Notes: generated from the sequence alone by a model not told the origin. A DNA stretch of 64,000 nt from HGM13006 sp900757695 (GCA_959607825.1 CAUHNW010000010.1:1-64000), one strand, 5' to 3'. Counted from the stretch's first letter, positions 30,928 through 39,876 are shown. A program made the numbers and translations.

Positions 30928-31845
30928 TTACGCCCCCCAGGGCTGAAGGGTGCCGGTCAGCGAAGCGATTTGCGCAACACCGTGTTGCTCGGCCCATGTC
31001 TCCATGCCGTGGAGCACCTGCATAGGTGCTCTGGGATCCGTAAAGCAGGCAGTACCCACCGCTACCGCAGAAGCGCCTGCCATCATCAGCTCCACCGCAT
31101 CCTCGCCCCGGCTGACGCCGCCCATGCCCAGCAGCGGAATGCTCACAGCGCCGCTGACCTGCCACAGGCACCGAACCGCCACCGGCAGCACTGCCGGGCC
31201 GGATAGCCCGCCGGTGTTGTTCTTCAGAATGGGGCGCCGGGTGTTCAGGTCGATCCGCATGCCCAGCAGCGTATTGATCAGCGACAGGGCATCCGCTCCG
31301 GCGTCTTCCGCTGCCTTGGCGATGTCCACAATGGACGTGACGTTGGGGCTGAGCTTTACGATCACCGGAACCTTGGCATGCTCCTTCACCGCTTTGGTGG
31401 CCGCCGCCGCAGACTCGGGCTGGGTTCCAAAGGCAAGTCCGCCACATTTTACATTGGGACAGGAGATATTGACCTCAATGAGATCTACACCGGCATCGGA
31501 AACCTTTTCGCTCAGCTCGGCATATTCCTCCAGCGTATTACCGGAGATATTGGCAATGATCCTTGTCCCCTGCTGCCGGAGCCATGGCATCTCTTTTTCG
31601 CAGAAGGCATCTACACCGGGGTTTTGCAGCCCCACACTGTTGAGGATTCCGGAGGGGGTCTCTGCGATTCGGGGACTGGGGTTGCCATCCCTGCGGTGTA
31701 CCGTCAGTCCCTTGACACAGATGCCGCCCAAATTGGACAGGGGGAAATACTCAGAAAACTCCCGACCAAAGCCGAAGGTCCCGGAGGCCACCACCACGGG
31801 ATTTTTCAGCTCCACTCCCGCAAGGTTTACACGCATATCAGGCAT
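30928..31845 (-). CDS. pyrD: Dihydroorotate dehydrogenase B, catalytic subunit
   Basis: FMN enzyme that oxidises dihydroorotate to orotate and passes electrons to PyrK and NAD. The 305 residues are the usual length. VNISCPNVKCGG near residue 125-137 holds the catalytic Cys of the class 1 enzymes, VIVKLSPNVT and LINTLLGMRID follow, and GMGGVSRGEDAVE marks the FMN phosphate site. It overlaps pyrK by eight bases, as expected for the obligate PyrD2-PyrK2 complex. Confidence 0.96.
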   Translation of the reverse strand: MPDMRVNLAGVELKNPVVVASGTFGFGREFSEYFPLSNLGGICVKGLTVHRRDGNPSPRIAETPSGILNSVGLQNPGVDAFCEKEMPWLRQQGTRIIANISGNTLEEYAELSEKVSDAGVDLIEVNISCPNVKCGGLAFGTQPESAAAATKAVKEHAKVPVIVKLSPNVTSIVDIAKAAEDAGADALSLINTLLGMRIDLNTRRPILKNNTGGLSGPAVLPVAVRCLWQVSGAVSIPLLGMGGVSRGEDAVELMMAGASAVAVGTACFTDPRAPMQVLHGMETWAEQHGVAQIASLTGTLQPWGA

Positions 31846-32593
31846 CCCAGATCACATCCTCTCCCGCAAACACCGGGCCGTCCTTACACACATGGCCCAT
31901 CACTTCTTCGCCATTTTTTCTGACCTTCACCGCACAGACCAGACATGCGCCGATCCCGCAGCCCATGCGCTCCTCCATGGAGACATAGCAGGGGACCCCC
32001 GCCGCCTTCGCCGCCTCATAGGTGGTTTTCAGCATGATCTTTGGCCCGCAGGCAAACACTGCGGCATACTGCTTTTTCCCCAGCATCTCCGCCACGCCCT
32101 GGGCTACAAAGCCCTTTTTCCCAAGGGTCCCGTCATCGCTCATGATAAGGGTCTCGCCGCAGATCTCCTGAAACCGATCGATCAGCAGTGCTTTCTCTTT
32201 GGAGCGGAAGCCCAATACCGCATCGGCATTCCCGTTTTCCTTTGCGGTGAGATACATGGGCGGAACGCCGATGCCGCCGCCTACCACCAGCACAGGGCCA
32301 TCCACATAGGGGAAGCCGTGGCCCAGCGGCCCTAAGATATCCAGTACATCGCCGGTCTTCCGCTGAGAGAGCCAGCGGGTGCCTTCTCCCTTCACCTCAT
32401 AGACCATGGTGATCTCGTCTCCCTCTACATCGTGGATGGAGATCGGGCGGCGCAGGGTCTTCTCGCCGCAGCGCACATGCAAAAACTGCCCGGGCTCAGC
32501 CAGCTCACACAGCTCCCGGCACTGAACACTCAGGATATAATAGTCCCCCAACGGTTCTGACACCGTAACGGGACACAGAAATACATCTTTCAT
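31838..32593 (-). CDS. pyrK: Dihydroorotate dehydrogenase electron transfer subunit
   Basis: A 251-residue FAD and [2Fe-2S] protein that links PyrD to NAD. The FAD domain covers about 1-100 (RRPISIHDV), the NAD domain about 100-210 (VVGGGIGVPPMYL), and the cluster cysteines are in MGCGIGACLVCAVKV and, 16 residues on, GHVCKDG. Start and length are typical. It follows pyrF after 63 bases that hold a GC-rich hairpin (32616-32646). Confidence 0.96.
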   Translation of the reverse strand: MKDVFLCPVTVSEPLGDYYILSVQCRELCELAEPGQFLHVRCGEKTLRRPISIHDVEGDEITMVYEVKGEGTRWLSQRKTGDVLDILGPLGHGFPYVDGPVLVVGGGIGVPPMYLTAKENGNADAVLGFRSKEKALLIDRFQEICGETLIMSDDGTLGKKGFVAQGVAEMLGKKQYAAVFACGPKIMLKTTYEAAKAAGVPCYVSMEERMGCGIGACLVCAVKVRKNGEEVMGHVCKDGPVFAGEDVIWDA

Positions 32594-32615
32594 TACAAAG
32601 CCTCTCTTTCCGCAA

Positions 32616-32646
32616 AATGCCGGGGCGGGTTTCCGCCCGCTCCGGC
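32616..32646 (-). other. GC-rich hairpin between pyrF and pyrK
   Basis: TGCCGG-GGCGGG / CCCGCT-CCGGCA arms can form a strong stem with a short loop. There is no true T-run on the minus strand, so it may be a partial terminator or an mRNA-stability element rather than a full stop. Confidence 0.5.
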
Positions 32647-32656
32647 AAATGTTCCA

Positions 32657-33592
32657 TCAAAGGATCGTTACAAACCGGCAGATATCATCCCGCATACGCT
32701 CCGCCTCTGCGCGAGCCGCCGCCTGATAGTTCTGCCCTGTGGTATCTTCAGTCTTCTTCCATGCGCACATAATGCCCCGGGACGAGTTGACGATCGCCCC
32801 ATGGCCAAACTGATCAAAGGCATACTGCACGTCCCGGGCCTTGCCGCCCTGCGCACCGTAGCCCGGCACAAGGAAAAAGATATTGGGATATTTCTCCCGG
32901 AGGTTCTTGAGATCCTCCGGATGGGTGGCGCCCACCACTGCGCCAATGGCCGACCAGCCGCTCTTACCAATGAGCTGCTCCTTATCCGTCAGCCGAACCG
33001 CAAGGTCTGCCATGGCCGTATGCACCAGCCGTCCGCCGGCAATAAGATCCTGCAGCTCCATAGAGCTGGGGTTGGAGGTCTTCACCAGCAGGAAAATAGA
33101 CTTATCGTTTTTCCGGCAAAGCTCCGTAAAGGGACGGATGCCGTCCGTGCCCAGATAGCCGTTTACGGTCATACAGTCACAGTCAAAGGGAGAAAGGGTG
33201 TGCTCCCCATCCAGGCAGATGCCCCCCAGATAGGCCTGCGCATAGGCCTCACAGGTAGAGCCGATGTCGCCACGCTTGGCGTCCATGATCACATAGAGGC
33301 CCTTTTCCTTGGCATAGGCCACCACGTCCTCCAGCGCCGCAATACCGGCGCTGCCCAGCACCTCAAAGTAGGCGCTCTGGGGCTTTACCGCAGGCACCAC
33401 TTCATAGAGGGCATCGATGAGTCCCCGGCAGAACAGCCGGTAGGCCTCCGCCGCCCCCTTCAGGTTCTTTCCATATTTCGCAAAGGCTTCATCCTTGATA
33501 AACTGCGGGATATAGTCCAGCTTGGGATCTAAGCCCGCCACGGTTGGATTTTTCTTGCTGCGGATCTTCTCCTGCAAAACGTCCATGGACAT
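32657..33592 (-). CDS. pyrF: Orotidine 5'-phosphate decarboxylase, type 2
   Basis: Makes UMP from orotidine 5'-phosphate. The 311-residue length and the early TVAGLDPKLDYIP motif identify the longer type 2 family. MDAKRGDIGSTCEAYA near residue 95 carries the catalytic Lys and Asp residues. A GTG at 33601 is in frame, but GGGGAG eight bases before the ATG at 33592 is better placed. First gene of pyrF-pyrK-pyrD-fusion. The leader is only about 30 bases, so there is no PyrR attenuator here. Confidence 0.95.
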   Translation of the reverse strand: MSMDVLQEKIRSKKNPTVAGLDPKLDYIPQFIKDEAFAKYGKNLKGAAEAYRLFCRGLIDALYEVVPAVKPQSAYFEVLGSAGIAALEDVVAYAKEKGLYVIMDAKRGDIGSTCEAYAQAYLGGICLDGEHTLSPFDCDCMTVNGYLGTDGIRPFTELCRKNDKSIFLLVKTSNPSSMELQDLIAGGRLVHTAMADLAVRLTDKEQLIGKSGWSAIGAVVGATHPEDLKNLREKYPNIFFLVPGYGAQGGKARDVQYAFDQFGHGAIVNSSRGIMCAWKKTEDTTGQNYQAAARAEAERMRDDICRFVTIL

Positions 33593-33629
33593 CTGCAACA
33601 CTCCCCTGTCGAATGTTCTATTTATAATT

Positions 33630-33658
33630 AGTGTATCATATTCCGGTGGGGTTGTAAA
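33630..33658 (-). promoter_or_regulatory. Promoter of the pyrF-pyrK-pyrD operon
   Basis: TTTACA (33653-33658), 17 bases, TACACT (33630-33635) on the minus strand. Confidence 0.8.
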
Positions 33659-33821
33659 GAATCAGTCCGTGCCTTCCTCTGCGAAAAAAGTTTTCCCGAG
33701 CACAGCGCAAACTGGCACACCGCCTATTTCAGTGCAGTTCGCAGGCAATCGCATTCCGCCGTACCACACCGGGGTTTGGGGGGCAATATGCCCGCTTTTC
33801 GCAGCTATGTTATGCGGCAGT

Positions 33822-34676
33822 CTAAAAGCCCTGAAAGCCCTTTCCGATGATCTCACTGCTGTTTGTGATCATCAGGAATGCCCCGGGCTCCTGAACTTTC
33901 ACAAAGTTTCTCAGCAGTACTGCCTGGCGGCGCTTGGTCACGGCCAAAATCACTGTCTTGTCCTTATGGAGATAGGTCCCCTCTGCCCGGTATACGGTGG
34001 CGCTGCGGTTCAGATCCTCATGAATAAATTTTACAATGGGTTCCGGATTCTCCGACACAATGGTAAAGAACTTGCAGAGATTAAAGTTCTCGATCACACC
34101 GTCGATCACCAGAGTCTTCGCCAGCAGACCCGCCACGGAAAACAGCCCGGTCTCCGGCCCATAGACAAAGAAGGAGGACACCGCCACCAGTGCATCCGTG
34201 ATCATCAGTGCCACGCCAATATCTATACTGGCAAAGCGCTTGATGATCATGGCAATGATATCCGTTCCGCCGCTGGATGCATCCATATTAAACAAAATCG
34301 CCGCACTGAACGCAGGCAGAATAATGGCGAAAATCAGTTCCAGCACCGGCTGGCCGGTCAGCGGCGCATCCATGGGGCAGAACCGCTCCATGAGCCACAG
34401 TCCCAAGGTGCTCAGCAGCGTCACATATACCGTCCTGACGCCAAAGCCTCTGCCAAGCACCGCAAAGCCAAGCACCAGCAGCGCAATGTTGATCACATTG
34501 GTGAGCATGGTTGCCGACACCGGCATCACCGCCGTCAGCACCACCGCAATACCGGTCACACCGCCAAAGGAAAAGTGGTTTGGAAACTTGAACACATAGA
34601 CGCCGATCACCAAAAGCACTGTTGCAAAGGTGAGCATGGCATACTCTTTGACCGTTTCAATTATTGTTTGTTTCAT
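33822..34676 (-). CDS. YitT-family (DUF161/DUF2179) membrane protein
   Basis: A 284-residue protein with five or six N-terminal membrane segments and a soluble C-terminal DUF2179 domain (about 205-280: TIVSENPEPIVKFIHEDLNRSATVYRAEGTY). FGGVTGIAVVL and DASSGGTDIIAMI are the family's repeated signatures. Transport has been suggested for the family but is not proven. The frame extends to 34820, but AGGAG six bases before the ATG at 34676 sets the start. Between it and pyrF, bases 33660-33820 hold nothing I can identify. Confidence 0.9.
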   Translation of the reverse strand: MKQTIIETVKEYAMLTFATVLLVIGVYVFKFPNHFSFGGVTGIAVVLTAVMPVSATMLTNVINIALLVLGFAVLGRGFGVRTVYVTLLSTLGLWLMERFCPMDAPLTGQPVLELIFAIILPAFSAAILFNMDASSGGTDIIAMIIKRFASIDIGVALMITDALVAVSSFFVYGPETGLFSVAGLLAKTLVIDGVIENFNLCKFFTIVSENPEPIVKFIHEDLNRSATVYRAEGTYLHKDKTVILAVTKRRQAVLLRNFVKVQEPGAFLMITNSSEIIGKGFQGF

Positions 34677-34770
34677 TTTCACGCTCCTGATATTTCGTTC
34701 CGTCTCTTTCAGCCCTATTTTACCCGACATAGTGGGAATGTCAAGAAAAAAGCCATCTGAAAGCGCAGAA

Positions 34771-34809
34771 AAAGGGATGCGCTGTCCATTCCACACAGCG
34801 CATCCCTTT
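34771..34809 (-). terminator. Terminator of the 48-residue Cys/Gly gene
   Basis: Fourteen-base arms AAAGGGATGCGCTG and complement with a T-run on the minus strand, 35 bases beyond the small gene's stop. Confidence 0.88.
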
Positions 34810-34843
34810 TGATTATCCATATTTCATTGGTGTATTCTGTCCA

Positions 34844-34990
34844 TCAGCAGCCGCAGTTGTTATCGCAGCCGCACCCGCAGCCATTGTTCCCACCGCAGCC
34901 GATGCTGCCGCCGCAGCCACAGCAGCAGATCAGCAGGATCAGAATGATGATCCACCAGCAGTTGCCGAACCCATTGTTATTGCCACACAT
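34844..34990 (-). CDS. 48-residue Cys/Gly/Asn-rich single-span protein
   Basis: A small protein too short for usual gene finders. It begins MCGNNNGFGNCWW, has one hydrophobic helix (IIILILLI, residues 14-21) and continues as CCCGCGG, SIGCGGNN and GCGCGCDNNCGC. Twelve of 48 residues are Cys. AGGAGG lies eight bases before the ATG, and a strong terminator follows, so it is very probably expressed. The layout resembles small YjcZ-type sporulation proteins, but the Cys content is much higher; metal binding or cross-linked coat material are possibilities, not shown. It lies between yitT and rex on the same strand. Confidence 0.75.
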   Translation of the reverse strand: MCGNNNGFGNCWWIIILILLICCCGCGGSIGCGGNNGCGCGCDNNCGC

Positions 34991-35068
34991 ATCAGTTACC
35001 TCCTGACAGATATTTGCGCCGCTGTCCGCCGCGCTGATTCATCCTATTCTGCCGGGAGAATTTGGTGA

Positions 35069-35710
35069 CTACTCCGCTGTCTCTTCTTTCTTTTGGTTCA
35101 GCCGATAGCTCAGTGTCAAAAGGCTGCTGGAAAAGCTCACGTCCTCCACCAGCACCTCGGGTACCTCCAGCTTACAGCCCGTAAAATTCCAGATGGCCTG
35201 AATGCCGATCTCCCCCAAGAGCTGCGCCATCGCCATGGCACTGTCTCTGGGCACCGTTAGTACTGCCATGCATGGCTTTTCCGCCTCCACAAAGCGGCGG
35301 AGCGCACTGATGTCCAGCACCCGCACGGGCCCCACCTGCGTGGCGATCTTTTCCGGATCCCGGTCAAAGGCCGCCACCATATAAAAGCCGCAGGCTTCAA
35401 AATCAAAGTTTTTCAGCAGCGCCTGCCCCATATTGCCGCAGCCCACCAAAATTGCCGTATTCCGGCTGTTGAGGCCCAGGATCTCCCGGATCTCGTACCG
35501 AAGCTTCTTTACATTATATCCATAGCCCTGCTGTCCAAACTCACCAAAGCAGGAAAAATCCTGCCGGATCTGAGACGCCGTAAAGCCCAGCCGCTGGGAC
35601 AGCGTTGCCGATGACACCCGGATGCAGTTGGACAGATACAGCTCTTCCACACAGCTGTAATATTGAGGAAGCCGCCCGACTACAGGCCGTGAAATACGCT
35701 CTTTTTTCAA
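35069..35710 (-). CDS. rex: Redox-sensing transcriptional repressor Rex
   Basis: NADH/NAD-responsive repressor of fermentation and respiration genes. It has 213 residues. The N-terminal winged helix covers about 1-80 (SSATLSQRLGFTASQIRQDFSCFGEFGQQGYGYNV is diagnostic), and the NAD-binding domain has VGCGNMGQAL near residue 90. The C-terminal domain-swapped helix is present. Longer starts are possible, but TTG at 35710 is eight bases after AAAGGAGG and gives the family length. In this window nifJ has a partial Rex-box match upstream (60000-60017). Confidence 0.95.
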   Translation of the reverse strand: MKKERISRPVVGRLPQYYSCVEELYLSNCIRVSSATLSQRLGFTASQIRQDFSCFGEFGQQGYGYNVKKLRYEIREILGLNSRNTAILVGCGNMGQALLKNFDFEACGFYMVAAFDRDPEKIATQVGPVRVLDISALRRFVEAEKPCMAVLTVPRDSAMAMAQLLGEIGIQAIWNFTGCKLEVPEVLVEDVSFSSSLLTLSYRLNQKKEETAE

Positions 35711-35772
35711 CGCTGCTTCCTCCTTTTTTGTTTCATCTGATTTGGTTATTTTACTTCCCTTTTCATAAATTG

Positions 35773-36576
35773 TCAATCTGCAAAGAGCTCGTCCAGCGTT
35801 CCGAACTGATAACCATCGGCCTCCCAAGCCGTCAGAACCCGATCCAGAACGGCGGCATTGGTGGCGGATGTATTGTGCAGCAGCACCACTGCCCCATTGT
35901 GGATCCGCTGCGTCAGCTTTTCCATGGCGTATTCCTCCGTGGGCTGCTGGTCCTGCTTCCAGTCCACATAGGCAAGCGACCAGAATACGGTTTGATACCC
36001 CAGCTCCTTTGCCATTTTCAGATTATCCACGCTGTATACCCCCTGCGGAGGCCGGTAATAGTGGGACATTGTTTCTCCGGTACAGGCTTGGTAGGCTTCT
36101 TCCACTTTTTGAAGCTGCTCCAAAAAGCTTTTCCGGCTGGATATCTCAGACATGTTGGGGTGACTCCATGTATGATTCCCTACGGTATGTCCCTCCTGTA
36201 CCATACGCTGTACCATTTCCGGCGCAGAGGTAATATAGTTCCCCACCACAAAGAATGCCGCAGGCGCATTGTGCTTCTTGAGTACATCCAGTATTGTGCC
36301 TGTATTGCCGTTTTCATACCCACAGTCAAAAGTCAGATAGATGGTCTTTCCATTGGTGTCCCCAATGTACTTTGCGTCATATTCCCTCAGCTGATCCGCT
36401 GTGACGTCCGCCTTGGGCGGCTGTCCCGGCGTCTGGAAGCTCAGGCCCCAGCTCCCCGCCTCCACCGCTGGGCCGCTTTTCTGCCTTGCCCCCAGATAAA
36501 CGGCAGCAGGGATCAGCACTGCCAGCAGCACCGCCACCCCGCGCAGCAATTGCTTCATCGTTATGGTCTGATACAT
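35773..36576 (-). CDS. PdaA-like polysaccharide (N-acetylmuramic acid) deacetylase
   Basis: A 267-residue NodB-type deacetylase that probably acts on peptidoglycan in making muramic delta-lactam of the spore cortex. One N-terminal membrane segment (about residues 9-27) anchors or exports it. The catalytic motif TFDCGYENGNT holds the metal Asp, HTVGNHTWSHPNM gives the two zinc histidines, RPPQGVYS is motif 3 and VLLHNT motif 5. DCGYENG is the PdaA variant. The ATG at 36576 follows GGAGGGG by six bases. It suggests the organism can sporulate. Confidence 0.9.
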   Translation of the reverse strand: MYQTITMKQLLRGVAVLLAVLIPAAVYLGARQKSGPAVEAGSWGLSFQTPGQPPKADVTADQLREYDAKYIGDTNGKTIYLTFDCGYENGNTGTILDVLKKHNAPAAFFVVGNYITSAPEMVQRMVQEGHTVGNHTWSHPNMSEISSRKSFLEQLQKVEEAYQACTGETMSHYYRPPQGVYSVDNLKMAKELGYQTVFWSLAYVDWKQDQQPTEEYAMEKLTQRIHNGAVVLLHNTSATNAAVLDRVLTAWEADGYQFGTLDELFAD

Positions 36577-36672
36577 TCGCATCCCCTCCGCCGCAAGTAT
36601 ATTCACCGCACTTCCGGGACATGCCAAACAGGCGCACAGCGAAAATACAATTCGCTGTGCGCCCGATACTTT

Positions 36673-37848
36673 TTACCGGTTAAATGCCTCTGTGTCAAAG
36701 GTGATAACCGTGTGATACCGTTTTTCCGGTGTTTGAAGCTTTTGCTCCAATGTCTGCTGGATCTCTTTCTCCCTGCCCCGCAGCTGATCCGGCACCACCA
36801 CATCAAAAATCAGATTGGTATGTTCATTTCCTTCCACCATGCGAAAGTCGTGAATGGTAAGACCCGGGTTTATCTCCGCCAGAATTTCCATCACCCGCTG
36901 CCGGATCATCTGGAGCTGTGCATCATCTGTCACCACCGGGTCATAGTGGATGGTCAGGTGGATCCGGTGCCGTTCCAGCATCATTCGCTCCGCCTCATCG
37001 ATCATCTCATGGATCTCCAGCACATCCTCATTTCGATCCACTTCCACATGGATACTGGCAAATGTCTGTCCCGGGCCATAGTCATGGACCATCAGATCAT
37101 GGACCCCAAGGATTCTCGGATCAAAATTCTGGATCTCGTATTTCACCAGATGGGTAAGCTCCGGATCTGCCGGTGCCCCCAGCAGCGGACTGATGGTGTC
37201 CTTTGCAATGCCGATGCCGCTCCACAGGATAAACGCCGCCACCAGCAGTCCCACATAGCCGTCCAGCTCCAGTCCCGTCAGCTTTGCAACGATCGCCGCA
37301 AGCAATACCGCACCGGTGGTGATCACATCGTTTCGGCTGTCGGCGGCAGTGGCCGCCAGTGAGGTGCTCTTGATCTTCTTGCCAAGGCTGCTGTTGAACA
37401 CCGCCATCCAGAGCTTTATCAAAATGCTCATGACCAGCACCGTCACCAAGGCCCATGAAAATGCCACCGGCTCCGGGTGCAGGATCTTTCCAATGGACTC
37501 CTTGGCCAGTTCTACCCCGATCAGCAGGATCATCGCTGCCACAGCCAGCCCGGATAGATATTCGATTCTGGCATGCCCGTAGGGATGCTCCGCATCCTCC
37601 GGCTTTCTGGCCAGCCGGAAGGCCACCAGCGTCACAATGTTAGAAGATGCATCGGACAGATTGTTCACAGCATCTGCACGGATGGACACACTGCCGCTGA
37701 TGGTTCCAATCACCAGCTTTCCGGCAAACAGCAGCACATTGCAGAGGATCCCCACAATGCCCGCCAATGTACCATACTTTCCTCGGATCTCAGGATCCTC
37801 CGTATCCCCGCCGCTGCCAATGAACAGCCGCACCAGTAAATTCGTCAT
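36673..37848 (-). CDS. Cation diffusion facilitator family transporter
   Basis: A 391-residue metal/proton antiporter. Six membrane segments lie within about residues 28-215. The metal site motifs are DAVNNLSD in segment 2 and the matching AADSRNDVITT in segment 5; both keep the acidic residues. HPYGHARIEYL is the histidine-bearing loop. The C-terminal cytosolic domain is longer than usual (about 220-391), with a second ferredoxin-like part. Zn, Mn or Fe could be the substrate. GAGGGGG precedes the ATG at 37848; upstream, an open frame overlaps the promoter and is not used. Divergent from the MocR regulator. Confidence 0.92.
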   Translation of the reverse strand: MTNLLVRLFIGSGGDTEDPEIRGKYGTLAGIVGILCNVLLFAGKLVIGTISGSVSIRADAVNNLSDASSNIVTLVAFRLARKPEDAEHPYGHARIEYLSGLAVAAMILLIGVELAKESIGKILHPEPVAFSWALVTVLVMSILIKLWMAVFNSSLGKKIKSTSLAATAADSRNDVITTGAVLLAAIVAKLTGLELDGYVGLLVAAFILWSGIGIAKDTISPLLGAPADPELTHLVKYEIQNFDPRILGVHDLMVHDYGPGQTFASIHVEVDRNEDVLEIHEMIDEAERMMLERHRIHLTIHYDPVVTDDAQLQMIRQRVMEILAEINPGLTIHDFRMVEGNEHTNLIFDVVVPDQLRGREKEIQQTLEQKLQTPEKRYHTVITFDTEAFNR

Positions 37849-37870
37849 AGCATTTCCCCCTCTTTGCTTC

Positions 37871-37899
37871 ATTTTACTCCATTTAGACTGCACATGCAA
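37871..37899 (-). promoter_or_regulatory. Promoter of the CDF transporter
   Basis: TTGCAT (37894-37899), 17 bases, TAAAAT (37871-37876) on the minus strand. Its -35 is two bases from that of the divergent MocR promoter. Confidence 0.65.
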
Positions 37900-37901
37900 C
37901 C

Positions 37902-37929
37902 TTGACTTTTTTCCCGAATCTGATACCAT
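37902..37929 (+). promoter_or_regulatory. Promoter of the MocR regulator
   Basis: TTGACT (37902-37907), 16 bases, TACCAT (37924-37929) on the plus strand. Confidence 0.6.
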
Positions 37930-37954
37930 AGGATCATCCGAAAGGGGGATTTTT

Positions 37955-39370
37955 ATGATTACACTTCCCGACGACCGTTCCATGCACCTATACCAGGCTC
38001 TCTACCTTCAGCTTCGGCAGGAGATCCAATCCGGGGCACTCCCCCAGGGGGCAAAGCTCCCATCCAAACGCAAGCTCTCCGAGCAGCTGGGAATTTCCGT
38101 CAACACGGTGGACAGCGCCTACTGTCAGCTGGAAGCAGAGGGCTTTATTCAGGCCAGCCCACGCCGTGGATTCTTTGTGCTGGACGCCGGTCTGCTGCCG
38201 CAGGCACGGGCCGCCTCCATTCCGTCCCCCATGCCGCTTCCCCACCGGCAGCCAAAGTGGACCGTGGATTTTTCCACCTCCGGCATGGCCCGGGAACAGT
38301 TCCCCTTTGGCGTCTGGCGCAGGCTCATGAAAAACTGCTTTAATGAATACGATGATCATCTGCTGCTTCGTACCGAGCCGCAGGGGGATCCGGGGCTCCG
38401 GCAGGCTGTTTCCGATTATCTCTACCGTGCCAGAGGCGTTGTGTGCACCCCGGATCAGATCATGATTGGAGCAGGAACCGATAATCTTCTGCTGATCCTT
38501 GCCTATATTTTACCGGATGCCTTTATGCTGGCTGTGGAAAATCCCCTCTATAATAAAGCCCATGCCCTGTTTGCCCGGCTGGGACATCCCATCTCCGCCA
38601 TACCGGTGGATCCTGACGGCATCCGCATTTCCGCACTCCCGGAGCGGGATCGGGTGGCCGTCTATACCACCCCCTCCCATCAGTATCCTCTGGGCTACGC
38701 AATGCCCATCGGCCAGCGGTCTGCGCTGCTGCGTTGGAGCAGTCAGGGAGAGCAGCGGTACATCATTGAAGACGACTACGATTCCGAGTTCCGCTATCAG
38801 TCCCGGCCCATTCCATCCCTGCAGAGCATTGACCGATTAGGCCGGGTCATCTATCTGGGCACCTTTTCCCGCAGCGTTGCACCTGCCCTGCGCATCAGCT
38901 ATATGGTGCTCCCCGAGCCGCTGCTTCAGCGGTATCACGAAAGCTATCAGGGCTATTCCTCCACTGTCTCCGCTTTTGAGCAGGCGGTGCTCCGTCAGTT
39001 CATGATGGACGGGCATTTTGAAACCCACGTGAACCGCATGCGCATCTACTACCGAAACCGCCGGCAATGTCTGGTGGAGGCGCTTGCACCGCTGGAGCCG
39101 TGGATGGAAATCCTTGGGCAGCCGGCGGGGCACCATCTGACCCTTCGGCTCCACAACGGAATGGATCAGGCCGCACTGCAAGCCGCCGCCGCTTCTATGG
39201 GCGTGCGGGTCTATCCCACCACCCCCTATTTTCTCGGCCCCGTGCCGGAAGCTCACCGCAGCACAATCCTGCTGGGCTTTGGCGGTCTTACCGATTCCGA
39301 TATTCAGCGGGGTGCCGGTCTGCTCTGTCAGGCATGGCTCCCTCAGAAAGGAGTACCTCATGAATCCTGA
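37955..39370 (+). CDS. MocR-type regulator (GntR domain fused to aminotransferase fold) with Arg at the PLP-lysine position
   Basis: A 471-residue regulator. Residues 1-75 are a GntR winged helix (YLQLRQEIQSGALPQGAKLPSKRKLSEQLGIS), and the rest is a class I aminotransferase fold. EDDYDSEFRY carries the PLP-ring Asp and Tyr. The box that normally reads GTFSK reads GTFSRSVAPALR, so Arg306 stands where the PLP-binding lysine belongs; the cofactor may not be bound covalently. AGGGGG precedes the ATG at 37955. Its target is unknown; the divergent CDF gene and the downstream mobB, overlapping by 11 bases, are candidates. Confidence 0.9.
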   Translation: MITLPDDRSMHLYQALYLQLRQEIQSGALPQGAKLPSKRKLSEQLGISVNTVDSAYCQLEAEGFIQASPRRGFFVLDAGLLPQARAASIPSPMPLPHRQPKWTVDFSTSGMAREQFPFGVWRRLMKNCFNEYDDHLLLRTEPQGDPGLRQAVSDYLYRARGVVCTPDQIMIGAGTDNLLLILAYILPDAFMLAVENPLYNKAHALFARLGHPISAIPVDPDGIRISALPERDRVAVYTTPSHQYPLGYAMPIGQRSALLRWSSQGEQRYIIEDDYDSEFRYQSRPIPSLQSIDRLGRVIYLGTFSRSVAPALRISYMVLPEPLLQRYHESYQGYSSTVSAFEQAVLRQFMMDGHFETHVNRMRIYYRNRRQCLVEALAPLEPWMEILGQPAGHHLTLRLHNGMDQAALQAAAASMGVRVYPTTPYFLGPVPEAHRSTILLGFGGLTDSDIQRGAGLLCQAWLPQKGVPHES

Positions 39371-39875
39371 GCTTGTCCCCGTTATTACCTTTGTGGGAAA
39401 GTCCGGCACCGGAAAAACCACATTTCTGGAACAGCTGATCCCTGTGCTGAAAGCCCAGGGGCTCCGCATTGCCGTATTGAAGCATGATGCCCACCACTTT
39501 GAAATGGATCGTCCCGGAAAGGACACCTATCGATTCACTGCTGCCGGTGCCGATGTGGTGACGATTTCCAACGCAGAAAAGTTTGCCATGATCGAGCAGC
39601 CTCCGGAGGAGCTTACGCTCCGGGATATCATCACCCGCCTCCCCCAAGTGGATCTGGTGCTTACGGAAGGGTACAAAAAAGGCCGATATCCCAAGATCGA
39701 GATCCATCGGGCCGCCCTGAACCGCCCCCTGATCGCCGATCCCGCTCAGCTGCTGGCTGTTATGACCGATGAGCCTGTGGATACCCCGGCCCCCCAACTG
39801 GCCCTATCCGATGTCTCCGGCTGTGCCGGGATCATCCGGCAGTACTGCTCCGATTTCCGTTCTAAACTTTCCTGA
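39360..39875 (+). CDS. mobB: Molybdopterin-guanine dinucleotide biosynthesis protein B
   Basis: A 171-residue GTP-binding accessory protein for molybdenum cofactor. VGKSGTGKTTFLEQL is the P-loop, KHDAHHFEMDRPGKDTYRFTAAGA the family block, and EGYKKGRYPKIEIHR the third motif. The ATG at 39360 is inside the end of the MocR gene, with AAAGGAG in that gene. No other molybdenum cofactor or molybdoenzyme genes are in the window, so the partner genes must be elsewhere. Confidence 0.92.
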   Translation: MNPELVPVITFVGKSGTGKTTFLEQLIPVLKAQGLRIAVLKHDAHHFEMDRPGKDTYRFTAAGADVVTISNAEKFAMIEQPPEELTLRDIITRLPQVDLVLTEGYKKGRYPKIEIHRAALNRPLIADPAQLLAVMTDEPVDTPAPQLALSDVSGCAGIIRQYCSDFRSKLS

Positions 39876-39876
39876 C

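Noticed and set aside
33593..33660. PyrR attenuator before pyrF
   Set aside because: The promoter leaves a leader of only about 30 bases, too short for the anti-antiterminator structure.
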